From contig JAIPCR010000008.1 of NCBI GenBank assembly GCA_021738125.1, forward strand, positions 1 through 43,080: a DNA stretch of 43,080 nt. Reading direction: 5' to 3'. This DNA is from Sulfuritalea sp. (GTDB taxonomy: Bacteria; Pseudomonadota; Gammaproteobacteria; Burkholderiales; Methylophilaceae). Below are positions 25,792 to 36,784 of the stretch, in pieces. Made by a program: the position numbers and the translations under genes. Below the pieces are notes generated by a model, which was given only the letters and a program-made list of their open reading frames with translations, was not told the DNA's origin and ran no database searches. The stretch's first letter is position 1; every line of letters begins with the position of its first letter.

Positions 25792-26025
25792 CTACTTTTG
25801 ACAGAATTGAGAAAAATGTTCGGCGGATAGCTCAAAATTTTCTTTTATTGCTAACTCCCATGGGCGCTCACATTGTGCGGTTTTTTCACACCAGCTGTAA
25901 CCAGCAGAACCTATGCAACCATGGATATCTCTATCTGCGCCTACCATAGTCACATGCGCTGTTTGTTGGGCGCACGCCGCTAATAGGATGGCTAGTATGG
26001 CACTGATAGCAAAGCTAGTTTTCAT
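25792..26025 (-). CDS. small Cys-rich lipoprotein, unknown function
   Basis: 77 aa. Residues 1-18 are a lipoprotein signal (short basic start, hydrophobic core, LLAAC lipobox). The mature part holds HGCIGSAGYSWCEKTAQCERPWELA, then a last Cys near the end, so four Cys after the lipidated one probably form disulfides in the periplasm. The GYxWC...CxxPWE pattern recurs in small secreted bacterial proteins, but I cannot name a function. It sits 24 nt downstream of prfA and 33 nt upstream of prmC, interrupting an otherwise conserved gene pair. Confidence 0.75.
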   Translation of the reverse strand: MKTSFAISAILAILLAACAQQTAHVTMVGADRDIHGCIGSAGYSWCEKTAQCERPWELAIKENFELSAEHFSQFCQK

Positions 26026-26049
26026 GATTCGTGATTCAGCTAGGCTGAT

Positions 26050-27132
26050 TTAATTATCATCACCCAAACTCGCCAGTAAATCAGCCTGATGCTCAGCAGA
26101 TAATGCCCCTATCAACTCGTCCATATCACCTTCGGTAATCGCATCAATTTTATAAAGGGTGAGATTAATTCTATGGTCAGTAATACGTCCTTGTGGATAG
26201 TTATAGGTGCGAATGCGCTCACTTCGGTCGCCGCTACCAATTAAGCTTTTACGCTCACTGGCGATTTTGCTTTGCTGCTCATCTACTTGTTTGGCTTTAA
26301 TACGTGCTGCCAATACTTGCATGGCTTGCGCCTTATTGGCATGTTGACTACGGCCTTCCTGACATTCCACCACGATACCGGTGGGCGCGTGAGTAATACG
26401 CACAGCAGAATCTGTTTTATTGATGTGTTGACCGCCAGCACCACTGGCCCTATAGGTATCAATACGAATATCGGCAGGATTAATCACTACATCAGAGACT
26501 TCATCTGCCTCTGGCAACACGGCAACGGTACAAGCTGAAGTATGAATACGGCCTTGCGTTTCAGTATCTGGCACACGCTGCACACGATGACCGCCCGATT
26601 CAAATTTAAGTTTTGAATAGGCGCCATAACCTTCAATTTTAACGATGATTTCTTTATAGCCGCCTACTTCAGATTCATTGGCGGACATGATTTCAACTTT
26701 CCACTTTTGCCGTTCTGCATACCTTGAATACATTCTAAACAAGTCACCACAAAATAAGCCTGATTCATCGCCGCCTGTACCTGCGCGAATTTCTAAAAAC
26801 AGGTTTTTATCATCATTGGGGTCTTTAGGGAGCAATAGTTTTTGTAGTGCCAGCTCAACCTGCTCTAGTTTTGCTTTACCAGCCTCAATTTCCTCTTGGG
26901 CAAACTCTTTCATGTCAGGGTCGCTTAACATCTTTTGCGCTTCGGCCATGTCTGCTTCGGTTTGTTCAAACACATGATATTGCGCAACAATAGGCGTAAT
27001 TTCTGCATGCTCTTGGGTAATCTTGCGATAATTATCCATATTGTTAGTCACGCCTTCGGAACTCATCAGGCGGTTTAACTCTTCTAAACGGTCGCTCAAG
27101 GTGGCGAGCTTTCTTATCATGCTAGGTTTCAT
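26050..27132 (-). CDS. prfA: Peptide chain release factor 1
   Basis: 360 aa, normal length. The N-terminal helical domain is followed by the codon-recognition region, whose RF1 tripeptide would lie in domain 2 ([25 protein letters not shown]), and the peptidyl-hydrolysis motif GGQ in [41 protein letters not shown] is also typical. It reads UAA and UAG. Start MKPSMIRKL matches relatives. It follows hemA by 25 nt as in E. coli. Confidence 0.98.
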   Translation of the reverse strand: MKPSMIRKLATLSDRLEELNRLMSSEGVTNNMDNYRKITQEHAEITPIVAQYHVFEQTEADMAEAQKMLSDPDMKEFAQEEIEAGKAKLEQVELALQKLLLPKDPNDDKNLFLEIRAGTGGDESGLFCGDLFRMYSRYAERQKWKVEIMSANESEVGGYKEIIVKIEGYGAYSKLKFESGGHRVQRVPDTETQGRIHTSACTVAVLPEADEVSDVVINPADIRIDTYRASGAGGQHINKTDSAVRITHAPTGIVVECQEGRSQHANKAQAMQVLAARIKAKQVDEQQSKIASERKSLIGSGDRSERIRTYNYPQGRITDHRINLTLYKIDAITEGDMDELIGALSAEHQADLLASLGDDN

Positions 27133-27157
27133 GTTGAGGATTCTTTAAACTTTGTAT

Positions 27158-28402
27158 TTAAGACTTAATTTGGTAAAGCTGTTTGATGACATCTTCTAAC
27201 TTAGCGTGTTCTTCACCGTGCGCTTGATTAAGTGCATGGCTAGGCGCGTGTAAAAATTTATTGGTCAATGCATTACTAAGTGTTTCTAATACTTTCTCTG
27301 GGCTTTCGCCTTTTTGTATAAGTTTGATGGCCTTTTCTAACTCTGATAGACGCGTTATTTCTGCTTGGTCACGCAACGCTTTAATGGTCGGCACTGCATC
27401 GCGTTTTTTTAGCCATTGCATGAAATGTTCTACACGTGCGGTCACGATAATTTCGGCATCTATCGCGGCTTCTTGACGATTGATAATGCCGTCACTCACG
27501 ACCTGCGCGAGATCATCTACCGTGTATAAAAATACATCATCCAGGTCTGCCACCTCAGGCTCTACATCACGCGGCACAGCTAAATCGACCATAAAAATCG
27601 GGCGATGACGACGCACTTTAATCGCCCGCTCTACCATGCCTAATCCTACAATTGGCAATTGACTCGCAGTACTGGTAATCACAATGTCAAATTCAGCGAA
27701 ACAATCAGGTAAATCATTGAGCAAAATGGCATGACCACCAATTTTTTCGGCCAATAGCGAGCCGCGTTCTAGTGTGCGATTAGCCACCGTCATACTTTTT
27801 GGTTTTTGTGTGGCAAAGTGGTCGGCGCAAAGCTCTATCATTTCACCTGCGCCAATAAATAATACTTTTTGTTCGCTTATGTCGCCAAAAATGCGTTGTG
27901 CAAGCTTCACCGCCGCAGCGGCCATTGAAATTGAATTGGCCCCGACATCGGTGTTGGTTCGCACTTCTTTTGCCACTTCAAAGGTGCGCTGAAATAGCTT
28001 GTGTAGCAAACTACCCAGAGTGCCCGCGTCTTGGGCAATTTTAACGGACTGCTTAAATTGCCCCAAAATTTGCGCTTCACCAAGCACCATACTGTCTAAA
28101 CCAGAGGCAACCCTGAACGCATGTTTGACTGCTTCATCATTCGGTAAAGTATAGATGTAGGGTTGGATTTTACTCACATCGAGTTTGTGATACTGCGATA
28201 ACCACTGCAATGGTTTTTCTGGATTTTCAGCACTGCAGTATAGTTCAGTGCGATTACATGTCGATAAAATCGCCGCCTCAGCTGCATCGTGCAAAGTCAA
28301 TTCGCGCAAGGCGCCCGCTAAATGCTCGCTATTAAACGCGACATTTTCACGAATTTGAATGGGTGCGGTCGTGTGATTGACGCCGATAACATATAACTGC
28401 AT
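27158..28402 (-). CDS. hemA: Glutamyl-tRNA reductase
   Basis: 414 aa from [15 protein letters not shown]. The catalytic Cys is in [37 protein letters not shown], the NADPH-binding [17 protein letters not shown], and [15 protein letters not shown] are diagnostic. It reduces Glu-tRNA to glutamate-1-semialdehyde, the first committed step of C5 haem synthesis. The frame extends to a TTG at 28438, but the family start is the ATG at 28402. A weak or absent Shine-Dalgarno is notable. First gene of hemA-prfA-lipoprotein-prmC; hemB is also in this window at 34046. Confidence 0.96.
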   Translation of the reverse strand: MQLYVIGVNHTTAPIQIRENVAFNSEHLAGALRELTLHDAAEAAILSTCNRTELYCSAENPEKPLQWLSQYHKLDVSKIQPYIYTLPNDEAVKHAFRVASGLDSMVLGEAQILGQFKQSVKIAQDAGTLGSLLHKLFQRTFEVAKEVRTNTDVGANSISMAAAAVKLAQRIFGDISEQKVLFIGAGEMIELCADHFATQKPKSMTVANRTLERGSLLAEKIGGHAILLNDLPDCFAEFDIVITSTASQLPIVGLGMVERAIKVRRHRPIFMVDLAVPRDVEPEVADLDDVFLYTVDDLAQVVSDGIINRQEAAIDAEIIVTARVEHFMQWLKKRDAVPTIKALRDQAEITRLSELEKAIKLIQKGESPEKVLETLSNALTNKFLHAPSHALNQAHGEEHAKLEDVIKQLYQIKS

Positions 28403-28527
28403 AGGTGTAATTTTGATGGATTGCCTTATGTTAAGCAAGAAGCATCATCTTAAACACAAGAAATAGGGTTAAAATAACGGTTTAATACAACAAATTTAGC
28501 TAACATTTAACAGAATGGACTTTCGTC

Positions 28528-29238
28528 ATGGATAAAACTTTTAGAATTGCCCCTAGTATTCTTTCTGCAAACTTTGCCAAACTCGGTCAAGAAATTGATG
28601 ATGTTATTACCTCTGGTACAGATTTAGTGCATTTTGATGTGATGGATAATCACTATGTACCTAACCTGACCATCGGCCCTTTAGTATGCGAAGCGATTCG
28701 TGAAACGGCCCAGCGTGTAGGTGGCATTATTGATGTGCATTTAATGGTAAAACCTGTTGATCGCATCATTCCTGACTTTGCTAAAGCGGGTGCTAACATT
28801 ATTACTTTTCACCCTGAAGCGTCTGAACATATCGACCGTAGCCTTGCGATGGTGCGCGATTTAGGCTGTAAATCTGGCTTGGTATTTAATCCTGCTACTT
28901 CACTTAGCTACCTAGACCATGTGATGGATAAAGTAGATATGGTGTTGTTGATGAGCGTCAACCCAGGGTTTGGTGGTCAAAAATTCATTCCAGAAACTTT
29001 AAATAAATTACGTTTAGCACGCGCTAAAATCGACGCCTATTATGAAAAAACTGGCCGTCAAATTTGGTTAGAAGTTGATGGTGGCGTGAATGCACAAAAT
29101 ATTGCTGAAATTGCTCAAGCGGGCGCCGATACGTTTGTCGCAGGCAGTGCGATTTTCACTCAAGGTAAAGACACTGATAAGAATCGCTACAATACTATTG
29201 TCGGCGAAATGCGTGCTGCACTCGCAAAAGTAAAATAA
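28528..29238 (+). CDS. rpe: Ribulose-phosphate 3-epimerase
   Basis: 236 aa TIM barrel. [34 protein letters not shown] (metal Asp/His), VDVHLMVKP-type segment, [12 protein letters not shown] and [12 protein letters not shown] are all present. It interconverts ribulose-5-P and xylulose-5-P; in a methylotroph this is needed to regenerate the formaldehyde acceptor of the ribulose monophosphate cycle. It heads the run rpe-gph-trpE, 11 nt before gph. Confidence 0.97.
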   Translation: MDKTFRIAPSILSANFAKLGQEIDDVITSGTDLVHFDVMDNHYVPNLTIGPLVCEAIRETAQRVGGIIDVHLMVKPVDRIIPDFAKAGANIITFHPEASEHIDRSLAMVRDLGCKSGLVFNPATSLSYLDHVMDKVDMVLLMSVNPGFGGQKFIPETLNKLRLARAKIDAYYEKTGRQIWLEVDGGVNAQNIAEIAQAGADTFVAGSAIFTQGKDTDKNRYNTIVGEMRAALAKVK

Positions 29239-29249
29239 GTAGCATTCAA

Positions 29250-29933
29250 TTGGCGGCCATCCCTCAACAAAAATTCAAGGTCAACGTCATTATGATTGAC
29301 CTTGATGGCACCTTAATGCATACCGCACCAGAAATAGCGCGGGCTTCCAATCGTATGTTAGCCGCGCTAGACAAGCCTACTTTAGATGAATTGCAAATAG
29401 AGTCTTACATTGGTGAGGGTGCCCATGTGCTAATTAAACGTTGCCTAACCGGGCAACTGAATGTTGAGCCTGACGCGGTTGAATATGCCAAAGCGCAGCA
29501 GTTATTTTTTGAGTGTTATGCAGATAACGTCACGGAAAGTAAACCTTATCCTCATGTGTTAGAAGGTTTGCAAGCTTTGAAAAGTGCTGGCTATACATTG
29601 GCCTGTGTAACTAATAAACCAGCAAGTTTTACCTTGCCGCTGTTAGAAGCAAATCACTTAATGCCATATTTTGCGTTAGTTGTATCGGGAGATACTTTGG
29701 CAAAAAAGAAACCCGACCCTGATCAACTTTTTTATATTTGTGAAAAACTTGGCATTCCAGCTACTGAAGCTTTACTGATAGGCGACTCTAAAACCGACGT
29801 TGCGGCAGCGCGTAATGCAGGATGCTATGTATTTACTGTGCCTTATGGCTATAATCAAGGGCAACAAATGGACGCGACCGCAGTAGACGCACTGATTGAA
29901 AATATCGGCGATGCACTGGATTACTTACATTAA
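29250..29933 (+). CDS. gph: Phosphoglycolate phosphatase-like HAD hydrolase
   Basis: 227 aa HAD family. Motif I is MIDLDGTLMHTAPEI with the nucleophile Asp, motif II LACVTNKPASFT, motif III KKKPDPDQLFY and motif IV LLIGDSKTDVAAARNAG. It removes phosphate from 2-phosphoglycolate, clearing DNA-repair products; other phosphate esters are possible. The start is a TTG at 29250; the first ATG (29292) would cut into the first strand, so TTG is preferred. Placement between rpe and trpE is standard in proteobacteria. Confidence 0.92.
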   Translation: MAAIPQQKFKVNVIMIDLDGTLMHTAPEIARASNRMLAALDKPTLDELQIESYIGEGAHVLIKRCLTGQLNVEPDAVEYAKAQQLFFECYADNVTESKPYPHVLEGLQALKSAGYTLACVTNKPASFTLPLLEANHLMPYFALVVSGDTLAKKKPDPDQLFYICEKLGIPATEALLIGDSKTDVAAARNAGCYVFTVPYGYNQGQQMDATAVDALIENIGDALDYLH

Positions 29934-29967
29934 GCAAAAGCGCATTTAATTTTTTTAAGTATTTAAC

Positions 29968-30018
29968 ATGAAGATCAGCAATAGAAAAACACATAGTTGG
30001 CGATGGTGGCGGGCTTAA
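29968..30018 (+). CDS. trpL: Trp-rich leader peptide upstream of trpE
   Basis: A 16-codon frame encodes MKISNRKTHSWRWWRA, with three Trp codons in four positions near the end, the hallmark of a tryptophan attenuator. It lies in the 169-nt space between gph and trpE. Ribosome stalling at the Trp codons under Trp shortage would alter folding of the downstream RNA. The segment after the stop can form alternative pairs (GGGCTT with GAGCCC; GGG with CCC; TCAC with GTGA), but I see no T-run after them. Confidence 0.75.
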   Translation: MKISNRKTHSWRWWRA

Positions 30019-30102
30019 GACCCAAAGGCAATATCACGCATAAAGTGAGTGAATGAGCCCAGTCCAAGAACACTATCTAACAATTTATATGTAAGGAAAT
30101 TT

Positions 30103-31611
30103 ATGTTTAGTACGATCAATTTAACGCAGTTTAACCATCTTGCCACACAAGGTTATAACCGCATTCCCCTTGTGTTAGAAACTTTTGCTGACTTAGATAC
30201 GCCGCTATCGCTATATTTAAAATTAGCCAATCAGCCTTACTCATACTTACTCGAATCCGTTCAGGGCGGTGAGCGCTTTGGTCGTTACTCAATTATTGGC
30301 CTGCCAGCAAAAACGCGTATTGTGGCTTACGGCAATCAAGTACAAGTGCTAGAAGGCGATACCGTCATTGAAACGGCTGATAACACCAATCCACTAGATT
30401 TTGTAAAAAGCTATCAAGCGCGCTTCAAAACGCCGCCTTACGAAGGTCTACCGCGCTTTACCGGTGGGTTAGCGGGCTACTTTGGCTATGAAACCGTACG
30501 CTATATTGAAAAAAGATTAGCAGGGGTGAATAAACCAGATGCGATTAACGTACCTGATGTATTGCTTACACTCTCGACAGAAATCGCGGTTGTTGACAAC
30601 TTAAGCGGCAAACTTTATTTCATTGTTTACGCAAATCCAGCAGAAGCCAATGCCTATGAAAAGGCCTATGCTCGCTTAACTGAATTGCTAAAAATGCTGC
30701 GCAAAACTGTGGCCATACCAACAGCTACGGCTTCAGAAAGCTCAGTCGCAAGCTCTGAATTTGGTGAAGATAATTTCAAGGCGGCAGTCAAACGTGCGCA
30801 ACAATATATTCTAGATGGCGACATCATGCAGGTAGTACTTTCACAGCGCATGGCTCAGAAATTTACCGCGCCGCCATTGTCGCTATATCGTGCTTTACGT
30901 AGCTTGAATCCATCGCCTTATATGTTTTATTACGACATGGGCGACCATCACGTGGTGGGCGCTTCACCAGAAATTTTAGTACGCCTTGAAAATGGCATAG
31001 TCACAGCACGTCCAATTGCAGGTACGCGTCCACGTGGCAAAACGCGTGAACAAGATTTAGCCCTTGCCGACGAACTATTGGCAGACCCGAAAGAGCGCGC
31101 TGAGCATGTACAACTAATGGATTTAGGTCGCAACGATGTAGGCCGCGTTGCGCAAACAGGCACCGTCAAAGTGACCGACAATATGATGATAGAGCGTTAT
31201 TCACATGTGATGCATATCGTCAGCAATGTTGAAGGTAAGCTTAAAGCCGGGATGGATGCGATTGATGTGATTAAAGCCACCTTCCCTGCAGGCACGGTCA
31301 GTGGCGCACCTAAAGTGCGTGCCATGGAAATTATTGATGAACTAGAACCCAGCAAACGCGGAATTTATGCGGGTGCAGTCGGTTATTTAGGTTTTAATGG
31401 TGATATGGACGTCGCAATCGCCATTAGAACTGGGGTCATTAAAAATAATATGCTCTATGTGCAAGCAGGGGCAGGCATAGTCGCAGACTCAGTGCCACAA
31501 AGTGAATGGGATGAGACGCAAAACAAAGCGAAAGCCGTGCTACGTGCAGCTGAATTAGTACAAGCTGGGCTAGATTTGAATGTAGAAGCGACTCCGAAAG
31601 CAGGGTATTAA
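30103..31611 (+). CDS. trpE: Anthranilate synthase component I
   Basis: 502 aa from [20 protein letters not shown], chosen because AAGGAA lies 5 nt before this ATG; an upstream start at 30049 would fall in the leader. The chorismate-binding domain is clear: [19 protein letters not shown] (Trp feedback site region), [74 protein letters not shown]. It makes anthranilate from chorismate with TrpG. It is 1 nt from trpG. Confidence 0.97.
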   Translation: MFSTINLTQFNHLATQGYNRIPLVLETFADLDTPLSLYLKLANQPYSYLLESVQGGERFGRYSIIGLPAKTRIVAYGNQVQVLEGDTVIETADNTNPLDFVKSYQARFKTPPYEGLPRFTGGLAGYFGYETVRYIEKRLAGVNKPDAINVPDVLLTLSTEIAVVDNLSGKLYFIVYANPAEANAYEKAYARLTELLKMLRKTVAIPTATASESSVASSEFGEDNFKAAVKRAQQYILDGDIMQVVLSQRMAQKFTAPPLSLYRALRSLNPSPYMFYYDMGDHHVVGASPEILVRLENGIVTARPIAGTRPRGKTREQDLALADELLADPKERAEHVQLMDLGRNDVGRVAQTGTVKVTDNMMIERYSHVMHIVSNVEGKLKAGMDAIDVIKATFPAGTVSGAPKVRAMEIIDELEPSKRGIYAGAVGYLGFNGDMDVAIAIRTGVIKNNMLYVQAGAGIVADSVPQSEWDETQNKAKAVLRAAELVQAGLDLNVEATPKAGY

Positions 31612-31612
31612 C

Positions 31613-32176
31613 ATGTTGCTCATGATAGATAATTACGATTCTTTTACTTACAACTTAGTGCAGTATTTGGGTGAGTTGGGGCAAGAGGTACTGGTTTACC
31701 GCAATGATGAAATTGATTTAGCCAAAGTCGCCTCACTCAAACCTACGCATATAGTCATTTCACCAGGCCCATGTACACCTAATGAGGCCGGCATCAGCGT
31801 GCCATTGATTAAAGAATTTTCCGGCAAAATTCCTTTACTGGGAGTGTGCTTAGGTCACCAAAGTATAGGCCAAGCATTTGGTGGGCGTATTATTAAAGCG
31901 AAAACTTTAATGCACGGCAAAACATCGCTCATTTACCATCACAATATAGGTGTGTTTAGAGATTTACCTAACCCTTATACTGCAACGCGCTACCATTCCT
32001 TGGTCATAGAAAAAGAGACTTTGCCAGATTGTTTAGAAATTACCGCCTGGACCGAAGATGGTGAGATTATGGGCGTACGTCACAAAACCTTGCGAGTTGA
32101 GGGCGTACAGTTTCACCCAGAGTCTATACTGACCGAACATGGTCATGCGCTTTTGAATAATTTCTTGAAAGAATAA
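31613..32176 (+). CDS. trpG: Anthranilate synthase component II (glutamine amidotransferase)
   Basis: 187 aa class I glutamine amidotransferase. [16 protein letters not shown] is the family opening; the nucleophile Cys is in [17 protein letters not shown], and the His-Glu pair in [13 protein letters not shown]. It supplies ammonia to TrpE; in many betaproteobacteria the same subunit also serves aminodeoxychorismate synthase. It follows trpE by 1 nt and precedes trpD by 3 nt. Confidence 0.97.
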   Translation: MLLMIDNYDSFTYNLVQYLGELGQEVLVYRNDEIDLAKVASLKPTHIVISPGPCTPNEAGISVPLIKEFSGKIPLLGVCLGHQSIGQAFGGRIIKAKTLMHGKTSLIYHHNIGVFRDLPNPYTATRYHSLVIEKETLPDCLEITAWTEDGEIMGVRHKTLRVEGVQFHPESILTEHGHALLNNFLKE

Positions 32177-32179
32177 TCC

Positions 32180-33190
32180 GTGTCATTTTCACAAACGCTT
32201 AATCAAGTCATCAATGGTGAAAACTTAAGTTTTACCGTGATGCAGTCCTTGATGCGAGAAGTAATGGCGGGCGAGCTCACCCATGCGCAAATTGCAGGAT
32301 TATTGATTGCTCTGCGAATTAAAGGTGAAACGGTCGATGAGATTGCCGCAGCGGCCAGTGTCATGCGAGAACTTTCGAGTAAAGTGCATATAGCCAACAG
32401 CCCACATTTAATAGACACATGTGGCACTGGCGGAGATGGCATACAGACGTTTAATGTGTCTACCGTGAGCGCATTTATTGCCGCCGCCGCAGGGGCTAAA
32501 GTTGCTAAGCATGGTGGCCGCTCGGTATCTTCCACCTGCGGTAGTGCTGACGTTTTAGAAGCACTGGGCGTGAACGTTAATCTTACGCCAGAGCAAGTAG
32601 CTAAATGTGTAGATAGCGTTGGCATAGGTTTTATGTTTGCGCCTAATCATCATAGCGCTATGAAGCATGCCGCACCCGTGCGCCGCGAGCTAGGCGTTAG
32701 AACCTTATTTAACTTGCTCGGGCCGCTGACCAATCCAGCCAATGCTAAACGCCAAGTGATGGGGGTATTCGCCAAATCGCTTACTGCTAAATTAGCGCTG
32801 GTGTTACAGCAACTAGGAAGCGAGCATGTACTAGTAGTTTGCGGTGCCGATGGCATGGATGAGATTTCATTTACCGGTGACACCTATGTTGCCGAGTTAA
32901 AAGATGGCAAGGTCACTGAATATGTTGTGAATCCAAGCCAATTTGGTATTGCTTTACACCCGTTAAGTAGCATCAAAATTCAAAATGCAGACGAATCAAA
33001 AGCAATGATTCTAGACGTACTAAACGGCAAATCAGGACCAGCACGCGATATCGTACTACTCAATGCAGGCGCGGCAATTTACGTTGCTGGGGTTGTCGAT
33101 AGCTTACAAGACGGCATTCATAAAGCGGCGGAAGCCATTGATAACGGTAGTGCACTCGCTACTTTAGATGCCCTTATAAAAATGCCTTAA
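32180..33190 (+). CDS. trpD: Anthranilate phosphoribosyltransferase
   Basis: 336 aa. The PRPP-binding glycine motif DTCGTGGDGIQTFNVST, AKHGGRSVSSTCGSADVLEALGV, FMFAPNHHSAMKHAAPVRRELGVRTLFNLLGPLTNP are typical. It joins anthranilate to PRPP. The start is a GTG 3 nt after the trpG stop. It is followed by trpC with a 20-nt gap. Confidence 0.97.
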   Translation: MSFSQTLNQVINGENLSFTVMQSLMREVMAGELTHAQIAGLLIALRIKGETVDEIAAAASVMRELSSKVHIANSPHLIDTCGTGGDGIQTFNVSTVSAFIAAAAGAKVAKHGGRSVSSTCGSADVLEALGVNVNLTPEQVAKCVDSVGIGFMFAPNHHSAMKHAAPVRRELGVRTLFNLLGPLTNPANAKRQVMGVFAKSLTAKLALVLQQLGSEHVLVVCGADGMDEISFTGDTYVAELKDGKVTEYVVNPSQFGIALHPLSSIKIQNADESKAMILDVLNGKSGPARDIVLLNAGAAIYVAGVVDSLQDGIHKAAEAIDNGSALATLDALIKMP

Positions 33191-33210
33191 TGCAATAAAC
33201 TGGAAACATC

Positions 33211-34002
33211 ATGTCAGATATTTTAAATAAAATTTTAGCCACTAAAAAGTTAGAGATTGCGACTAACAAAGCAAAAGTATCGCTGAGTCAATTGCAAGAG
33301 CAAGCTGAAGCACAAGGTGATCCACGCGACTTTGTCGGTAGCATCCATAAAAAAGTCATGGCGAATAAGCCAGCAGTGATTGCTGAGATTAAAAAAGCCA
33401 GCCCTTCTAAAGGTGTAATTCGCGCTGACTTTAATCCTGCAGAAATTGCCAAAAGCTATGAAAAAGCAGGCGCGGCCTGCTTGTCTGTATTGACTGATGT
33501 TGAATATTTTCAAGGCTCTGCTGAATATTTAAAACAAGCACGTGCGGCTTGTAAACTTCCAGTATTACGCAAAGACTTTATCATCGATGAATATCAAGTG
33601 TTTGAAGCACGGGCGATGGGGGCTGATTGTATTCTGCTGATTGTAGCGGCACTGGAACTCAAGCAAATGCAGGCATTAGAATTATTAGCCAACGAATTAG
33701 GTATGGCGGTATTAGTAGAAGTGCATGATGCTGATGAATTAGCCTTGGCTATTCAGTTGGATACACCGCTCATTGGCATTAATAACCGCAATCTACGTAC
33801 TTTTGAAGTGACATTACAAACCACTTTAGATTTATTAAAACTAATGCCTGACGATCGTTTTGTAGTGACCGAATCAGGCATCTTTACGCCAGAAGACGTT
33901 AAGCTAATGATGGACAATGATGTGCAAGGATTTTTAGTGGGTGAAGCCTTTATGCGTCAACCTGACCCAGGTGTAGAATTGGCAAGAGTGTTTAATTGTT
34001 AA
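33211..34002 (+). CDS. trpC: Indole-3-glycerol phosphate synthase
   Basis: 263 aa TIM barrel. [21 protein letters not shown] has the catalytic Lys, [14 protein letters not shown] and [28 protein letters not shown] the second Lys, and [18 protein letters not shown] close the barrel. It converts CdRP to indole-3-glycerol phosphate. It is the monofunctional type, not fused to TrpF; trpF, trpB and trpA are not in this window. Confidence 0.97.
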   Translation: MSDILNKILATKKLEIATNKAKVSLSQLQEQAEAQGDPRDFVGSIHKKVMANKPAVIAEIKKASPSKGVIRADFNPAEIAKSYEKAGAACLSVLTDVEYFQGSAEYLKQARAACKLPVLRKDFIIDEYQVFEARAMGADCILLIVAALELKQMQALELLANELGMAVLVEVHDADELALAIQLDTPLIGINNRNLRTFEVTLQTTLDLLKLMPDDRFVVTESGIFTPEDVKLMMDNDVQGFLVGEAFMRQPDPGVELARVFNC

Positions 34003-34036
34003 CTTATCGAAACAAGCTAGCGATTTCTTGAATTGA

Positions 34037-35035
<999 letters not shown>

Positions 35036-35076
35036 TAATTGGCCCCTAGTAAGTAAGGCCCTTACAGACACTCGCC

Positions 35077-35982
35077 TTAATCCACTACCAGCTGAAAACA
35101 TTCTGATTGAATGGCGTGGGTTGCCTTAACCAATGCATCCACGACATTGGGGCGTGAAAAACTTTTTCGATAGGCCAATGCCACACGTCGGGTCGGTTGC
35201 GGTTCCGCGAAGGGGATGACCTTTAACAAGGGATTGCGATAATGTGCGATTGTCGCACTAGAGGGTAGCACGGCTATACCTAAGCCACTTGCCACCATAT
35301 TACGTATCGTTTCTAATGAGTTGCCTTGTAGCACTTCCCCAGTGCGCGACAACTCTGGACAAGCCTCCACCACTTGATTGCTAAAACAATGGGTGCTATT
35401 TAATAAAAGTACTTTCTCAGTGGCTAAATCTGTAGCAATGACTTTTTCTTTGTTTGCCCAAGCATGATGGCTAGGCACGACGACGACGAACGACTCATCG
35501 TACAAATTAGTGGTTTCCACGCCCGGTAAAGAAAATGGCAATGCGATAATGACGACATCTAGCACGCTATTGCGTAGTTGTTTTTCTAAATTGGCCGTTG
35601 TACCTTCTTCTACTTCTAGTGGCATATTGGGCGCTATCTCTCGCAATGCTGCAATCAATCCAGGGAGCAAGTAAGGGCCTATGGTATGAATCACCCCTAA
35701 TCTTAATGGCCCGGCTAATTGATCAGCGCCCTCTTTAGCTAGGTCACGTATTTTTGCCGCTTCATCTAAGACTCGCGCCGCCTGCTCTATCACTCGCCCA
35801 CCCACCAAGGTGAGTTTAATCTCACTTCTACTACGTTCGAATAATTGCACGCCTAGCTCTTCTTCTAGCTTTTGAATCGCCAAACTCAAGGCAGGCTGGC
35901 TGACAAAGCAGCGCTCAGCAGCACGGCGAAAGTTGCGCTCTTGCGCAACAGCAACAATATAACGAAGTTCATTCAGTGTCAT
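35077..35982 (-). CDS. oxyR: Hydrogen-peroxide-responsive LysR-type regulator OxyR
   Basis: 301 aa. N-terminal helix-turn-helix NFRRAAERCFVSQPALSLAIQKLEEELGVQLFERS, then a LysR effector domain. The redox Cys pair is at 199 and 208 (HCFSNQVVEACPE), the same numbering as E. coli OxyR. The GNSLETIRNMVASGLGIAVLP segment is also typical. On peroxide the disulfide forms and it activates defence genes. It is divergent from ahpC-ahpF across 126 bp, the usual arrangement for direct control. Confidence 0.95.
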   Translation of the reverse strand: MTLNELRYIVAVAQERNFRRAAERCFVSQPALSLAIQKLEEELGVQLFERSRSEIKLTLVGGRVIEQAARVLDEAAKIRDLAKEGADQLAGPLRLGVIHTIGPYLLPGLIAALREIAPNMPLEVEEGTTANLEKQLRNSVLDVVIIALPFSLPGVETTNLYDESFVVVVPSHHAWANKEKVIATDLATEKVLLLNSTHCFSNQVVEACPELSRTGEVLQGNSLETIRNMVASGLGIAVLPSSATIAHYRNPLLKVIPFAEPQPTRRVALAYRKSFSRPNVVDALVKATHAIQSECFQLVVD

Positions 35983-36030
35983 GATAAGTATAATAAATCA
36001 TAATCATTAAAACATACAATTAGATTTATC
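35983..36030. promoter_or_regulatory. likely OxyR binding region between oxyR and ahpC
   Basis: An AT-rich 48-bp block is bounded by GATAA (35983-35987) and TTATC (36026-36030) and contains further ATAAT/ATTA half-site-like elements spaced about one helical turn. It lies just upstream of the likely ahpC -10 (TAGAAT, 36044-36049). The match to the OxyR consensus is loose; the call rests mainly on context. Confidence 0.35.
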
Positions 36031-36052
36031 AAAAAGAGCCGCTTAGAATAGC

Positions 36053-36085
36053 GCATCATCACTCACTAAGGTGATGCAATTTTTT
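36053..36085 (+). promoter_or_regulatory. hairpin plus T-run in the ahpC 5' leader
   Basis: CATCAC (36057-36062) pairs with GTGATG (36071-36076), or GCATCA with TGATGC in register, followed by six Ts. It falls at the very start of the predicted ahpC mRNA. It may be a 5' stabilising hairpin or a weak attenuator. Confidence 0.45.
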
Positions 36086-36108
36086 AAATACAACATAAGG
36101 ATAAGTAA

Positions 36109-36678
36109 ATGACAACCTCTTTAATCAACACAGAAATTCTAGCATTTAAAGCACAGGCTTATCATAACGGTAAGTTTGTTGAAGTGACTGAAGCCAACCT
36201 AAAAGGCAAATGGTCTGCAGTGGTATTTTACCCAGCAGATTTCACATTTGTTTGCCCAACAGAATTAGGCGATCTAGCCGATAACTATGCAACCTTCCAA
36301 AAAATGGGCATAGAGATTTATTCGGTTTCAACAGACACGCACTTTACGCACAAAGCTTGGCATGACGCTTCAGACACCATCAAAAAAATTCAATACCCAA
36401 TGATAGGCGATCCAACCGGCACCATCACACGTAATTTTGGCGTGATGATTGAAGAAGAGGGCTTAGCGCTAAGAGGCACTTTCTTAATTAATCCAGAAGG
36501 GGTAATTAAAGCCATGGAAGTGAATGATTTAGGCATTGGTCGTTCAGCAGCCGACCTCATTCGTAAAGCACAGGCAGCTCAATATGTAGCTTCTCATCCA
36601 GGTGAAGTATGTCCAGCCTCATGGGCGCCAGGTGCAGAAACACTAGCACCATCACTAGATTTAGTAGGAAAAATTTAA
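36109..36678 (+). CDS. ahpC: Alkyl hydroperoxide reductase subunit C (typical 2-Cys peroxiredoxin)
   Basis: 189 aa. The peroxidatic Cys49 is in [14 protein letters not shown] and the resolving Cys168 in [10 protein letters not shown]. It reduces H2O2 and organic peroxides and is recharged by AhpF. AAGGAT lies before the ATG. It is divergent from oxyR and upstream of ahpF, with a strong intergenic hairpin that probably sets the ratio between the two products. Confidence 0.97.
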   Translation: MTTSLINTEILAFKAQAYHNGKFVEVTEANLKGKWSAVVFYPADFTFVCPTELGDLADNYATFQKMGIEIYSVSTDTHFTHKAWHDASDTIKKIQYPMIGDPTGTITRNFGVMIEEEGLALRGTFLINPEGVIKAMEVNDLGIGRSAADLIRKAQAAQYVASHPGEVCPASWAPGAETLAPSLDLVGKI

Positions 36679-36690
36679 TTCTAGTAAACA

Positions 36691-36715
36691 GCACCTCATG
36701 TCAAAACATGGGGTG
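36691..36715 (+). promoter_or_regulatory. 11-bp hairpin between ahpC and ahpF
   Basis: GCACCTCATGT, loop CAAA, ACATGGGGTGC (one G-T pair). It begins 12 nt after the ahpC stop and is not followed directly by a T-run, so it is more likely a 3' stability or processing element than a full terminator. Confidence 0.55.
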
Positions 36716-36784
36716 CCCATTAAACCAATCATTTTATTGATAAAAAACACCGCTTTAACGGACGCATTTATAAAGAGAGTCACC

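Noticed and set aside
35054-35066. GTAAG-GCC-CTTAC hairpin between hemB and oxyR as a bidirectional terminator
   Set aside because: Short stem with a 3-nt loop and no T-run on either side.
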